From Gemmatimonadota bacterium (GTDB lineage Bacteria > Gemmatimonadota > Gemmatimonadetes > Gemmatimonadales > GWC2-71-9): a DNA stretch of 9,684 nucleotides. The number at the start of each line of letters is the position of its first letter. The stretch's first letter is position 1. The notes beneath the pieces are model-generated. The model was not told the DNA's origin. It did no database searches and was given only the letters and a program-made list of their open reading frames with translations. Of this stretch, positions 1-6,614 are shown one piece after another. Position numbers and translations under genes: made by a program. Location of the stretch: NCBI GenBank assembly GCA_029862935.1, contig JAOTWK010000102.1, positions 1-9,684 of the forward strand. Direction: 5' to 3'.

Positions 1-220
1 ACGAAAGGAAGGGCGATGGGTGCACTACCGGCTTGGGACAGGGGTTGGCACCCGAGCCACGCTGCGGCTCATGCGGAGCCGACTGCAGGATGATCCACAG
101 CTCGACGCGGATGCCCACCTGGTCCAGCGGCTCCGGGCGGTCCCAGTCGAGGAGCTGTGCAGCGCATCGCTGGACCTCGACAAGCTCGCCATCCCCCGCG
201 CCACCGTCGGCGGTCATTAG
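1..220 (+). CDS. arsR: ArsR-family arsenic-responsive regulator, C-terminal fragment (5' end outside window)
   Basis: The reading frame is open from base 2 to a TAG at 218-220, with no start codon in the window. The first residues read RKEGRWVHYRL, which matches the wing and last strand of the ArsR/SmtB winged-helix domain, where most members carry R-x-G-R-x-V/H-Y-Y/R-L just after the recognition helix. About 60 residues follow, rich in Leu, Asp and Arg and containing one Cys (in VEELCSAS), which could contribute to metalloid sensing. Some ArsR proteins carry their arsenite-binding Cys near the C terminus, but the other Cys residues would lie outside the window. The stop codon overlaps the Shine-Dalgarno sequence of the arsenite transporter gene, so the two are almost certainly co-transcribed and translationally coupled. 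ArsR proteins typically repress such operons until arsenite or antimonite binds. The family call rests on a short motif plus context. Confidence 0.8.
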   Translation, partial: RKEGRWVHYRLGTGVGTRATLRLMRSRLQDDPQLDADAHLVQRLRAVPVEELCSASLDLDKLAIPRATVGGH

Positions 221-223
221 GAG
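219..223 (+). promoter_or_regulatory. Ribosome binding site of the Acr3 gene
   Basis: AGGAG sits 5 nt upstream of the ATG at 229 and overlaps the TAG stop of the arsR fragment. It favours ATG 229 over an upstream in-frame ATG at 157, which lies deep inside arsR and has no comparable ribosome binding site. Confidence 0.75.
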
Positions 224-228
224 CAACG

Positions 229-1281
<1,053 letters not shown>

Positions 1282-1325
1282 CGGACGGTCGAAGACGGTC
1301 GGGGGACGGACGAAGACGGTCTGAG
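1282..1325. repeat. Degenerate 10-bp-period GACGGTC array, copy 1
   Basis: GACGGTC occurs at 1284-1290, 1294-1300 and 1315-1321, with a variant GACGGAC between them, at spacings of 10, about 10 and 11 bp. It begins directly after the acr3 stop codon. A related five-unit array lies at 2731-2780. The sequence is non-coding and its function is unknown. Confidence 0.7.
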
Positions 1326-1327
1326 CC

Positions 1328-1357
1328 GTGAGCTTAACGAACCGCGGCACAGCTCAC
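1328..1357. promoter_or_regulatory. 7-bp inverted repeat upstream of the aminotransferase gene
   Basis: GTGAGCT (1328-1334) and AGCTCAC (1351-1357) are perfect reverse complements separated by 16 bp. They lie between acr3 and the aminotransferase gene, about 45 bp before the latter's start. This could be a regulator site or a weak stem-loop. The long loop and the lack of a T-run argue against a terminator. A 7-bp match of this kind could arise by chance. Confidence 0.25.
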
Positions 1358-1400
1358 AATTACTTTCCATTGAGAACGTCCTGGCAGGGAGCGAACCGAG

Positions 1401-2579
1401 ATGAAGATTTCCCATCGCATCGCCCAACTCGCCGAGTCGGCCACGCTCGCCGTTTCCGCCAAGGCAGCGCTGCTGCGCGAGCAGGGGATCGATGTCGTGA
1501 GCATGGCAGCCGGCGAACCGGACTTCGACACTCCCAACCACATCAAAGAAGCGGGCATTGCCGCGATCCGAGCGGGTCAGACGAAGTACTCGAAGCCGGC
1601 TTCGGGGCTCCCCGTCGTGAAAGCCGCGGCGTGTGACAAGCTGAGACGGGAGAACGGGCTCTCGTACGATCCCTCGCAGATCATCGTCACCGCGGGTGCC
1701 AAGAACGCGGTCCAGATGACGTTCATGTGCGTGCTCGAGCCGGGAGATGAAGTCATCATCCCAGTGCCATATTGGGTCTCGTATCCCGAGCAGGTGAAGC
1801 TTGCAGGTGCGATCCCCGTCTTCGTGCACGGCGATGAGGTGCACAATTTCGAGTTGACTCTGGGGCAACTCGAGGCCGCGCTCACCGCGCGAACCCGGAT
1901 GCTGGTGTTGAATTCCCCAAACAACCCGGGGGGGTTCACGTACAGCCCACACAAGATCCAGCAGATCGCCAAGTTTCTCGAGGGGCACGACCTGCTCGTA
2001 CTGTCCGACGAGATCTACGACCAACTCACCTATGGGGACGCGCAGCACACGAGCATCGCCGCGACCGGTCCCGACGCGTACGGCAAGACGGTGACCGTCA
2101 GTGGGGGCTCGAAGACTTATGCCATGACGGGTTGGCGGATCGGCTTTGCGGCAGGCCCCAAATACATCATCGACGCGATGGCCAAGCTGCAAACGCAGCG
2201 GACCAGCGGCGCCGCGACATTCACGCAACTTGCGCTCGTAGAGGCACTGCAGGGCGATCAGTCATGTGTGGCAGCCATGCGGGCGGAGTTCGAGCGGCGC
2301 GCGGTGCATATGCACAGCCGCCTGTGCACCATGCCCGGCATTTCGTGCGTCAAGCCGACCGGTGCGTTCTACTGCTTCCCCAACGTCCTCGGCGCGTACG
2401 AACGACTCGGTGTCCCTGGCTCGGTTGGCTTCGCCGACAGGCTCCTCGAAGAAGCGCACGTCGCCGTGGTCCCTGGGATCGCGTTCGGCAACGATGCGCA
2501 CGTCCGTATCTCATTTGCCAACAGTATGGAGGAGATCGACAAGGGACTGGATCGGATCGAGCGGTTTCTTGCGTCGTGA
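1401..2579 (+). CDS. Class I pyridoxal-phosphate aminotransferase (aspartate aminotransferase-like)
   Basis: This 392-residue protein is full length for fold-type I, subgroup I-beta aspartate aminotransferases (about 380-400 residues). The N-terminal LAVSAKAALLREQG (16-29) and AAGEPDFDTP (36-45) are hallmarks of the subgroup. Cofactor-site residues are visible: Trp125 in PVPYWVSYPE, Asn175 in NSPNNPGG, Asp203 and Tyr206 in LSDEIYDQLTY, the Schiff-base Lys238 in GGSKTYAMTGWRIGF, Arg246, and the carboxylate-binding Arg369 in HVRISFANS. It should transfer the amino group between aspartate or glutamate and 2-oxo acids. Relatives of this subgroup also act on prephenate (arogenate synthesis) or aromatic amino acids, and I cannot separate these from sequence alone. 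AGGGAG at 1386-1391, 9 nt upstream, supports the ATG at 1401. The gene stands alone, between a repeat-bearing spacer and the large repeat cluster downstream. Confidence 0.92.
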   Translation: MKISHRIAQLAESATLAVSAKAALLREQGIDVVSMAAGEPDFDTPNHIKEAGIAAIRAGQTKYSKPASGLPVVKAAACDKLRRENGLSYDPSQIIVTAGAKNAVQMTFMCVLEPGDEVIIPVPYWVSYPEQVKLAGAIPVFVHGDEVHNFELTLGQLEAALTARTRMLVLNSPNNPGGFTYSPHKIQQIAKFLEGHDLLVLSDEIYDQLTYGDAQHTSIAATGPDAYGKTVTVSGGSKTYAMTGWRIGFAAGPKYIIDAMAKLQTQRTSGAATFTQLALVEALQGDQSCVAAMRAEFERRAVHMHSRLCTMPGISCVKPTGAFYCFPNVLGAYERLGVPGSVGFADRLLEEAHVAVVPGIAFGNDAHVRISFANSMEEIDKGLDRIERFLAS

Positions 2580-2593
2580 CGGGCGGGTCAGTC

Positions 2594-2727
2594 ATCTGTT
2601 GTTATTGATCGGCCATCGGTGATGTCCTGGCGACTGACAACTCAGAACCGAGAACCGCCCCTCCTGCCTCTCTTGCACCCGTCGGATTTGATCCGACTGC
2701 CACGAGCCGGGAGGCGCGTGGCGAGGA
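2594..2727. repeat. 134-bp direct repeat (unit A), copy 1
   Basis: This block matches 2790-2923 over 134 bp at a fixed offset of 196 bp, with three mismatches by eye: two in the first 25 bp and one at 2673. It starts 15 bp after the aminotransferase stop. Its last 53 bp or so is the hairpin core that occurs three times in the cluster. I see no convincing open reading frame. Short frames through it read only repeat-derived sequence. Confidence 0.9.
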
Positions 2728-2730
2728 GAG

Positions 2731-2780
2731 AAGGACGGTCCAAGACAGGCGAAAACGGTCTGAGACGGGCGAGGACGGTC
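2731..2780. repeat. 10-bp tandem array with GACGGTC core, copy 2
   Basis: Five consecutive 10-mers can be read without gaps: AAGGACGGTC, CAAGACAGGC, GAAAACGGTC, TGAGACGGGC and GAGGACGGTC. They fill the gap between the two 134-bp repeats and resemble the array directly after acr3 (1282-1325). Confidence 0.75.
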
Positions 2781-2789
2781 GAGTCCATT

Positions 2790-2923
2790 ATCTGTTGTTG
2801 TTGATCGGTCATCGGTGATGTCCTGGCGACTGACAACTCAGAACCGAGAACCGCCCCTCCTGCCTCTCCTGCACCCGTCGGATTTGATCCGACTGCCACG
2901 AGCCGGGAGGCGCGTGGCGAGGA
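2790..2923. repeat. 134-bp direct repeat (unit A), copy 2
   Basis: This is the second copy of the block at 2594-2727, the same length with about 98% identity. Its right part (from 2869) is also the left part of the 99-bp unit B, so the two repeat families are nested and share the hairpin core. Confidence 0.9.
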
Positions 2924-2967
2924 CCGCAGCCGCCCGGGGCCGAATGCGAACGGGCCCGCGATGCGGG
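2869..2967. repeat. 99-bp direct repeat (unit B), copy 1
   Basis: It matches 2979-3077 at an offset of 110 bp with two mismatches (2879 C to T and 2910 G to A in the second copy). It contains the shared core, then a GC-rich stretch, then the left arm and loop of the tRNA-Cys terminator hairpin. The right arm is lost here after GCGGGG. Confidence 0.9.
2871..2923. other. Repeated hairpin core with tRNA T-arm-like stem-loop (also at 2676-2727 and 2981-3033)
   Basis: Each of the three cores can fold into two neighbouring hairpins. Read on the minus strand, one is GTCGGATCAAATCCGAC, a 6-bp stem that can also be drawn as a 5-bp stem with the 7-nt loop ATCAAAT. That loop resembles a tRNA T-loop (TTCAAAT) with the first T replaced by A, and it is followed by GGGTGC as a possible 3' acceptor half. 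The other is GCCACG paired with CGTGGC, with an inner GCC/GGC pair and TCCC loop. I cannot find a matching anticodon arm and 5' acceptor half at the right distance, so I do not call it a tRNA. It may be a decayed tRNA fragment or a structured intergenic element. Confidence 0.5.
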
Positions 2968-2978
2968 GTGCGTCGAGC

Positions 2979-3077
2979 CTGCACCCGTTGGATTTGATCC
3001 GACTGCCACGAGCCGGGAGACGCGTGGCGAGGACCGCAGCCGCCCGGGGCCGAATGCGAACGGGCCCGCGATGCGGG
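2979..3077. repeat. 99-bp direct repeat (unit B), copy 2, running into the tRNA-Cys terminator
   Basis: This second copy ends inside the intact hairpin at 3059-3083. The copy at 2869-2967 therefore looks like a duplication of sequence from just downstream of tRNA-Cys. The two mismatches are in the stems of the core hairpins. Confidence 0.9.
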
Positions 3078-3083
3078 CCCGTT
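3059..3083 (-). terminator. Probable terminator hairpin of tRNA-Cys
   Basis: AACGGGCCCGC (3059-3069) and GCGGGCCCGTT (3073-3083) form a perfect 11-bp stem with a 3-nt loop, starting 6 bp after the tRNA 3' end on the minus strand. The tail on that strand is TTCGCATTC, not a clean T-run, so Rho-independent termination may be only partial. Position and stem strength support the call. Confidence 0.65.
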
Positions 3084-3089
3084 TCGCAG

Positions 3090-3161
<72 letters not shown>

Positions 3162-3171
3162 TGGGACACGA

Positions 3172-3200
3172 ATACTGGCACGTCCCCGCCGTGTTCTCAA
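3172..3200 (-). promoter_or_regulatory. Possible sigma70-type promoter for tRNA-Cys
   Basis: On the minus strand TTGAGA (3195-3200) is followed after 17 nt by CAGTAT (3172-3177), about 10 nt before the tRNA 5' end. The -35 element matches the consensus at five of six bases, but the -10 matches at only three of six. Co-transcription with the deaminase gene 50 bp upstream is an alternative. Confidence 0.3.
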
Positions 3201-3211
3201 GGCGTTGGCTG

Positions 3212-3769
3212 CTACCCGTTGTAGATGGGACCGCCACGATCGCGGTACAGCTCGAGTACGGCCCGCGCCTCGTGTCGTAGGACCCCGCGGGTTGCCAAAA
3301 TGCCGCGATCCTCCAGGTACTGGTAGGACTCATCGAACACGGGACCCTCATCGAACCCCAGAGCGCGGGCGTCCTCGCAGTCGGCACCACATATCAGCCG
3401 CCGGACCCCACTCCACAAAACCGACCCCAGGCACATGGCACACGGGTCGCACGACGTGGCAATCTCGTGCGGTGGATCCTTGAGGGTATGTGAACCCACG
3501 TGCCGCTCAGCCATCATGAGCGCCACGATCTCGGCGTGCAGCATCGAGTTGCGCTGTGCGACGACGAGGTTCATCCCGACTGACACCAACCGACCGGTCC
3601 CGTCGAACACCGCCGCCCCAAACGGTCCCCCAGTGTCCCGCACCACACTTTCTCGCGAGAGCGTGATCGCCAGTTGCATACGATCGTCGTCTGACACGTA
3701 GACGCGGTCCCAGTCGACGACCTCATCTACCCACGATGGGAGGGTGATGTGAAGCTCGGAGGGGGGCAT
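3212..3769 (-). CDS. Zinc-dependent nucleoside/guanine deaminase (CMP/dCMP deaminase fold)
   Basis: The protein has 185 residues when started at ATG 3769. The zinc-site signature of the cytidine deaminase superfamily is complete: HAE at 78-80 (His78 ligand, Glu80 proton shuttle) and PCAMC at 109-113 (Cys110 and Cys113 ligands). TGGPFGAAVF (46-55) provides the usual substrate-loop strand. The region ALGFDEGPVFDE after the second motif, and the C-terminal GGPIYNG, resemble bacterial guanine deaminases rather than TadA or cytosine deaminases, so hydrolysis of guanine to xanthine and ammonia is the best guess. An acidic N-terminal extension (WVDEVVDWDRVYVSDDD) precedes the fold. The frame stays open up to an ATG at 4069, but that start would run antiparallel-free into the acetamidase gene and read repeat DNA, so I reject it. 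The Shine-Dalgarno before 3769 is weak. The gene lies downstream of the acetamidase gene on the same strand, and both would release ammonia. Confidence 0.88.
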   Translation of the reverse strand: MPPSELHITLPSWVDEVVDWDRVYVSDDDRMQLAITLSRESVVRDTGGPFGAAVFDGTGRLVSVGMNLVVAQRNSMLHAEIVALMMAERHVGSHTLKDPPHEIATSCDPCAMCLGSVLWSGVRRLICGADCEDARALGFDEGPVFDESYQYLEDRGILATRGVLRHEARAVLELYRDRGGPIYNG

Positions 3770-3790
3770 TCTTAGATCTGGCACCGGAGA

Positions 3791-3840
3791 TGGACGGCGA
3801 TGGAGGGCGATGGAGGGCGATGCTGGGCGATGCTGAGCGA
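3791..3840. repeat. 10-bp tandem array with TGGAGGGCGA unit
   Basis: Five consecutive 10-mers are present: TGGACGGCGA, TGGAGGGCGA twice, TGCTGGGCGA and TGCTGAGCGA. They lie between the acetamidase stop and the deaminase start. The period equals that of the GACGGTC arrays at 1282 and 2731, and the first unit shares GGACGG with them. Confidence 0.85.
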
Positions 3841-3848
3841 TGTCGCAT

Positions 3849-3872
3849 CCTGCCGTCCTGCCGCCCTGCCGC
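3849..3872. repeat. Short 8-bp tandem array CCTGCCGY
   Basis: CCTGCCGT at 3849-3856 is followed by two exact CCTGCCGC units to 3872. It adjoins the 10-bp array in the same spacer and leads into a pyrimidine-rich stretch (plus strand) up to the acetamidase stop codon. Confidence 0.7.
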
Positions 3873-3902
3873 TGCAGTTCTGCCCCTTTTGCCCCCGCTC
3901 TC

Positions 3903-4877
3903 TCATCTGCCCCCCGTTTCCGGCAAGAACCGTTTCGGGAACTTCGCCACCACCGTATAGGCCGGGTCCACGACATTGGCGATGGTGCTCTCGGCGAGTT
4001 GCCCAAGCAACATGTACGCGTCCCAGCGCTCAAAGCCGTACTCTTCGAGCCATTCCACCAGTTCGACATGTGCCAAACGGAATGCGTCCATCAACGGACG
4101 CGCGCTCCCGGCCACCATGATGTACTCGTCGTCTTCGAATCTGGGCCAATCGATCGTCTTGCCCTTGATGAGATCCAACTCGAGGACCACATCCATCGAC
4201 GTCTCGAGCCCAGTACCGGCGACCTCGCCGAAGCCCTGACGCGCATGGCCGTCGCCAAAGTAGAAGTAGGCACCGTCATGAAAGATCGGGAGATACACGG
4301 TGGTGCCCGGACGGACCTCCTGGGCGTCCATATTGCCACCGAAGTCTCCCGGCCACAGACCGCTGAACGCCTCTTCTCCCCTCGGCGCCACCGCTACGCG
4401 GCCCAACATCGGCCGCAGATCAATCTCGATCTCTCGGATCTCGCTCCCCTGAAGCTCCGTCGTCGCCGTCATCCGCTCGCGATCCAACTGCCACACGTAG
4501 CGCCGCTCCGGAGAACGCGGATTCAGCGATCGCACCCAGCGGTCCTGCGTCAGGCCGCCGAAGTCCGAGTACAAGCGCGAGGCCGCCAAGTCGTGGTTGG
4601 GATCGACCGCGTGGATCTTCACGACCAGCACGTCGTTCGTCGTCGCTCCCTCGATGCAGATCGGCCCAACCTCTCCAGGAAATGCTCCACCCGCCTCGGT
4701 GTAGTAGCCCCCGAAGTTCGTGCGCGAAATCAACACGGTGCCGGGTTGCACCGTGAGCACTGGTTCGCGCACCGCAAATGTCGGATACCCTTCGCTCGGC
4801 GTGAAGCGGACCGTGTCCTGGGCGGATGCCGCGACGGGGATCCCGGCGGCGAGAATGGTCAGAAGGATGCGCTTCAT
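3903..4877 (-). CDS. Secreted acetamidase/formamidase-family protein
   Basis: The protein has 324 residues with the FmdA/AmdA family layout. PGTVLISRTNFGGYYTE (45-61) leads to GPICIEGATTNDVLVVKI (71-88), the usual strand pair in which family members read GPI-x-VEGA-x-x-GD. GDFGGNMDAQEVRPGTTVYLPIF lies at 177-199, and GDGHARQGFGEVAGTGLE at 208-225. The family hydrolyses formamide or acetamide to the acid and ammonia. Most members I know are cytoplasmic, but this one begins with Lys-Arg, a hydrophobic stretch and an AASA-Q junction near residue 19, a typical Sec signal peptide, so it probably acts in the periplasm. The ATG at 4877 is chosen because it opens the signal peptide; an ATG at 4916 would prepend 13 charged residues. 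GAGAGA 8 nt upstream could serve as ribosome binding site. The usual GDGH-A-x-QGDGE motif reads QGFGE (Phe216), so the substrate may differ. It is transcribed away from the SRAP gene. Confidence 0.88.
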   Translation of the reverse strand: MKRILLTILAAGIPVAASAQDTVRFTPSEGYPTFAVREPVLTVQPGTVLISRTNFGGYYTEAGGAFPGEVGPICIEGATTNDVLVVKIHAVDPNHDLAASRLYSDFGGLTQDRWVRSLNPRSPERRYVWQLDRERMTATTELQGSEIREIEIDLRPMLGRVAVAPRGEEAFSGLWPGDFGGNMDAQEVRPGTTVYLPIFHDGAYFYFGDGHARQGFGEVAGTGLETSMDVVLELDLIKGKTIDWPRFEDDEYIMVAGSARPLMDAFRLAHVELVEWLEEYGFERWDAYMLLGQLAESTIANVVDPAYTVVAKFPKRFLPETGGR

Positions 4878-4958
4878 GAAAGGTCTCTCGGTTCTCAGTT
4901 CACGGCTGACGGCCATCCGAATCTGCCATCCACCTCCCCAGACAGCAAATCCACGCCG

Positions 4959-4964
4959 TATACT
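4959..4964 (+). promoter_or_regulatory. Possible -10 element in the divergent acetamidase/SRAP spacer
   Basis: TATACT (five of six to TATAAT) lies in the most A/T-rich part of the 166-bp divergent gap, about 80 bp before the SRAP start. No convincing -35 is found 16-18 bp upstream. The adjacent palindrome ATGTC-T-GACAT (4967-4977) could be an operator. Both are weak calls. Confidence 0.25.
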
Positions 4965-5043
4965 TTATGTCTGACATCTGAGGACGGAAGGCTCAACCGT
5001 GACCACTCCTAGCGGACAGCTGAAGGCTGAGAGCTGATCCCAT

Positions 5044-5718
5044 ATGTGCGGCCGCTTTTCTCAAGCCCAGATCGCGGAGCTCGACCGCGAGGTCTTCAAG
5101 CTGCTGTCCGTGCCTCCGCTCGAGCCACGCTACAACTTGGCGCCGACACAGGATGCGGCTGTCATTCGGGAGAGCGCCAAGACCGGGCAGCGGGTGTTGG
5201 GTCCGCTTCGATGGGGGCTCATTCCGTATTGGGCGAAGGATCCGACCATCGGGAATCGCATGATCAACGCCCGGTCCGAAACGCTGCTCGAGAAGCCCGC
5301 CTTCGAGTCGGCATTCCGCCATCGGCGATGTCTCGTCCCGGCAGACGGCTTCTACGAATGGCAGAAGACCGGAGGGAAGAAACAGCCATACTACCTCCGG
5401 ATGGAGGACGGGCACATCTTCGCCTTCGCGGCGCTGTGGGAGCGCTGGCAGGACGAGGGCCACCGTCCGATCGAAACATTCACCGTGATTACCACAACTC
5501 CGAACACGCTCGTCGAACCGATTCACGATCGCATGCCAGTGATTCTGGCGCACGACCGCTATGACGAGTGGCTGGATCCACACAACAACGACGCGGCCGG
5601 ACTCTCCGACCTGCTCACCCCCTACCCTGCGGCGGCGATGACCGCCCATCCTGTGAGCACGTTCGTGAACAGCCCGCACAACGAGGGCGCGGAATGCGTC
5701 TCGCCCATCGAGATATGA
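5044..5718 (+). CDS. SOS response-associated peptidase family protein (SRAP; YedK/HMCES-like)
   Basis: This 224-residue SRAP domain protein has every key residue in place. Cys2 in MCGRF becomes the N terminus after Met removal and forms the thiazolidine cross-link to abasic sites in single-stranded DNA. The others are Asn31 in RYNLAPTQ, WGLIPYWAKD (58-66), Arg77 in NARSET, Glu105 in CLVPADGFYEW and His161 in IHDRMPVIL. The length matches E. coli YedK (222 residues). The protein shields abasic sites in ssDNA during replication from error-prone or strand-breaking processing. The start is fixed because Cys2 is obligatory, although the Shine-Dalgarno is poor. Its stop overlaps the start of the Nudix gene by 4 nt (ATGA), so the two are translationally coupled. 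I cannot identify a LexA box in the upstream spacer. Confidence 0.96.
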   Translation: MCGRFSQAQIAELDREVFKLLSVPPLEPRYNLAPTQDAAVIRESAKTGQRVLGPLRWGLIPYWAKDPTIGNRMINARSETLLEKPAFESAFRHRRCLVPADGFYEWQKTGGKKQPYYLRMEDGHIFAFAALWERWQDEGHRPIETFTVITTTPNTLVEPIHDRMPVILAHDRYDEWLDPHNNDAAGLSDLLTPYPAAAMTAHPVSTFVNSPHNEGAECVSPIEI

Positions 5719-6254
5719 GCCTCGACTCGCCCTCCGCTCGTGTATTGGCAAGCACGTTCGACGCTGGTGACGATGACCGCGCACGCTGGAGCCTCGAACG
5801 TCTCGAACACCTGCTCGATACTTCACCCGCCCCGTTTTCACGCACGGCGTATGACCCTGGGCACATCACCGCGAGTGGGCTCGTGCTCACGCCGAGCCGC
5901 GATGCTGTTCTGTTGGTCTATCACGAGCGGCTGGAACGGTGGCTTCAGCCGGGCGGGCACGTCGAGTCATCCGACAAATCGGTGGCGGATGCGGCACGAC
6001 GCGAAGTCGTTGAGGAGACAGACATTCGGGTCGACGATCTCGATCCGGCGCTTGTCGCCATTGATGTTCACGAGATACCGGCGACCCGAGGCGAGCCGTC
6101 CCATCTCCACCACGATTTCATGTTCCGCTTTCACCTTCGTCGGCCGGCAAGCCCCGCACGCGGCCGCCAAGCGATCTGGTGTGCGCTTCCGGAGCTCGAT
6201 CGCTACAATGTGGATGAGCCACTGCGCCGAGGCGTGGCTCGCTCACTCACCTGA
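5715..6254 (+). CDS. Nudix hydrolase
   Basis: The protein has 179 residues from the ATG that overlaps the SRAP stop. The Nudix box occupies residues 80-104: GGHVESSD followed by [17 protein letters not shown]. The catalytic REVVEE helix (R96, E97, E100, E101) is intact. Asp87 stands in place of the usual Glu, and Asp103 replaces the common Gly after EET. A helical N terminus (20-37) and a C-terminal strand plus helix complete the fold. The PGGHVE-x-x-D-x-S type is common among Nudix proteins of unknown substrate, so I do not name one. Candidates are damaged nucleotides or nucleoside diphosphate derivatives. Coupling to an abasic-site protection gene would suit a nucleotide-pool role, but that is inference. 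An in-frame ATG at 5694, with GAGGG upstream, would add seven residues and cannot be ruled out. Confidence 0.88.
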   Translation: MSLDSPSARVLASTFDAGDDDRARWSLERLEHLLDTSPAPFSRTAYDPGHITASGLVLTPSRDAVLLVYHERLERWLQPGGHVESSDKSVADAARREVVEETDIRVDDLDPALVAIDVHEIPATRGEPSHLHHDFMFRFHLRRPASPARGRQAIWCALPELDRYNVDEPLRRGVARSLT

Positions 6255-6268
6255 CTGCACGAGGAACC

Positions 6269-6598
6269 ATGCTCATCACCACGACACCGACCGTCCAGGG
6301 GGCAAGCATTGACACGTACTTCGGGATTGCCACCGGCGAGGCGATCCTCGGTGCCAACATCTTCAAGGACTTCTTCGCCGGGATTCGTGATATCGTGGGC
6401 GGTCGCTCGGCAGCCTACGAAGAGGAGTTGAGAAGGGCACGTGACACGGCCATCGACGAGATGGCCATGGAGGCCGAGGCCATGGGTGCCAACGCGGTGG
6501 TCGGCGTGGATCTCGACTACGAGACCATTCAGGTCGGCAAGGGCGGCAACATGCTGATGGTAAGCGCATCAGGGACAGCCGTGAAGCTGGCGTGGTAG
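6269..6598 (+). CDS. YbjQ/UPF0145 family protein
   Basis: This 109-residue protein matches the UPF0145 (YbjQ) family in full length and pattern. An N-terminal strand ([11 protein letters not shown]) leads to the hallmark [36 protein letters not shown] (19-54). The amphipathic helix with [29 protein letters not shown] (57-85) follows, then a final strand pair ([13 protein letters not shown]). The family was once described as putative heavy-metal-binding, is thought to form pentameric rings, and has no established biochemical role. GAGGA at 6261-6265 is close to the ATG at 6269. The gene starts 14 bp after the Nudix stop, so it is likely the last gene of the SRAP-Nudix unit. It ends 16 bp from the converging outer-membrane gene, with no clear terminator between them. 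Confidence 0.93.
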   Translation: MLITTTPTVQGASIDTYFGIATGEAILGANIFKDFFAGIRDIVGGRSAAYEEELRRARDTAIDEMAMEAEAMGANAVVGVDLDYETIQVGKGGNMLMVSASGTAVKLAW

Positions 6599-6614
6599 CG
6601 CGCCTGCGCGGGGA

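Noticed and set aside
157..228. Upstream ATG for acr3 at 157
   Set aside because: It lies in the arsR coding sequence in another frame, lacks a ribosome binding site, and adds a charged stretch not typical of Acr3.
2676..3033. Additional complete tRNA genes in the repeat cores
   Set aside because: A T-arm-like hairpin is present, but no anticodon arm with a 7-nt loop and no complementary 5' acceptor half at the proper distance.
2594..3077. CRISPR-like array
   Set aside because: Repeat units are 99 and 134 bp, nested, with unequal spacers and no cas genes, unlike the 23-47 bp repeats with uniform spacers of CRISPR.
2580..3089. Insertion sequence or integrase-associated island at tRNA-Cys
   Set aside because: There is no transposase or integrase fragment, and no second copy of the tRNA 3' end that would mark attachment sites.
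3770..4069. N-terminal extension of the deaminase to the upstream ATG at 4069
   Set aside because: It would read through the 10-bp repeats and into the acetamidase 3' end. The family-like sequence starts near ATG 3769.
3840..5012. 390-codon plus-strand frame opposite the acetamidase gene
   Set aside because: It is the antisense shadow of a gene with clear family motifs. It is rich in Arg, His and Pro, as expected for the reverse of GC-rich coding DNA.
6599..6614. Bidirectional terminator between the YbjQ and outer-membrane genes
   Set aside because: Only a short CGCGC/GCGCG match with a 2-nt loop and no T-run is present, which is too weak to call.
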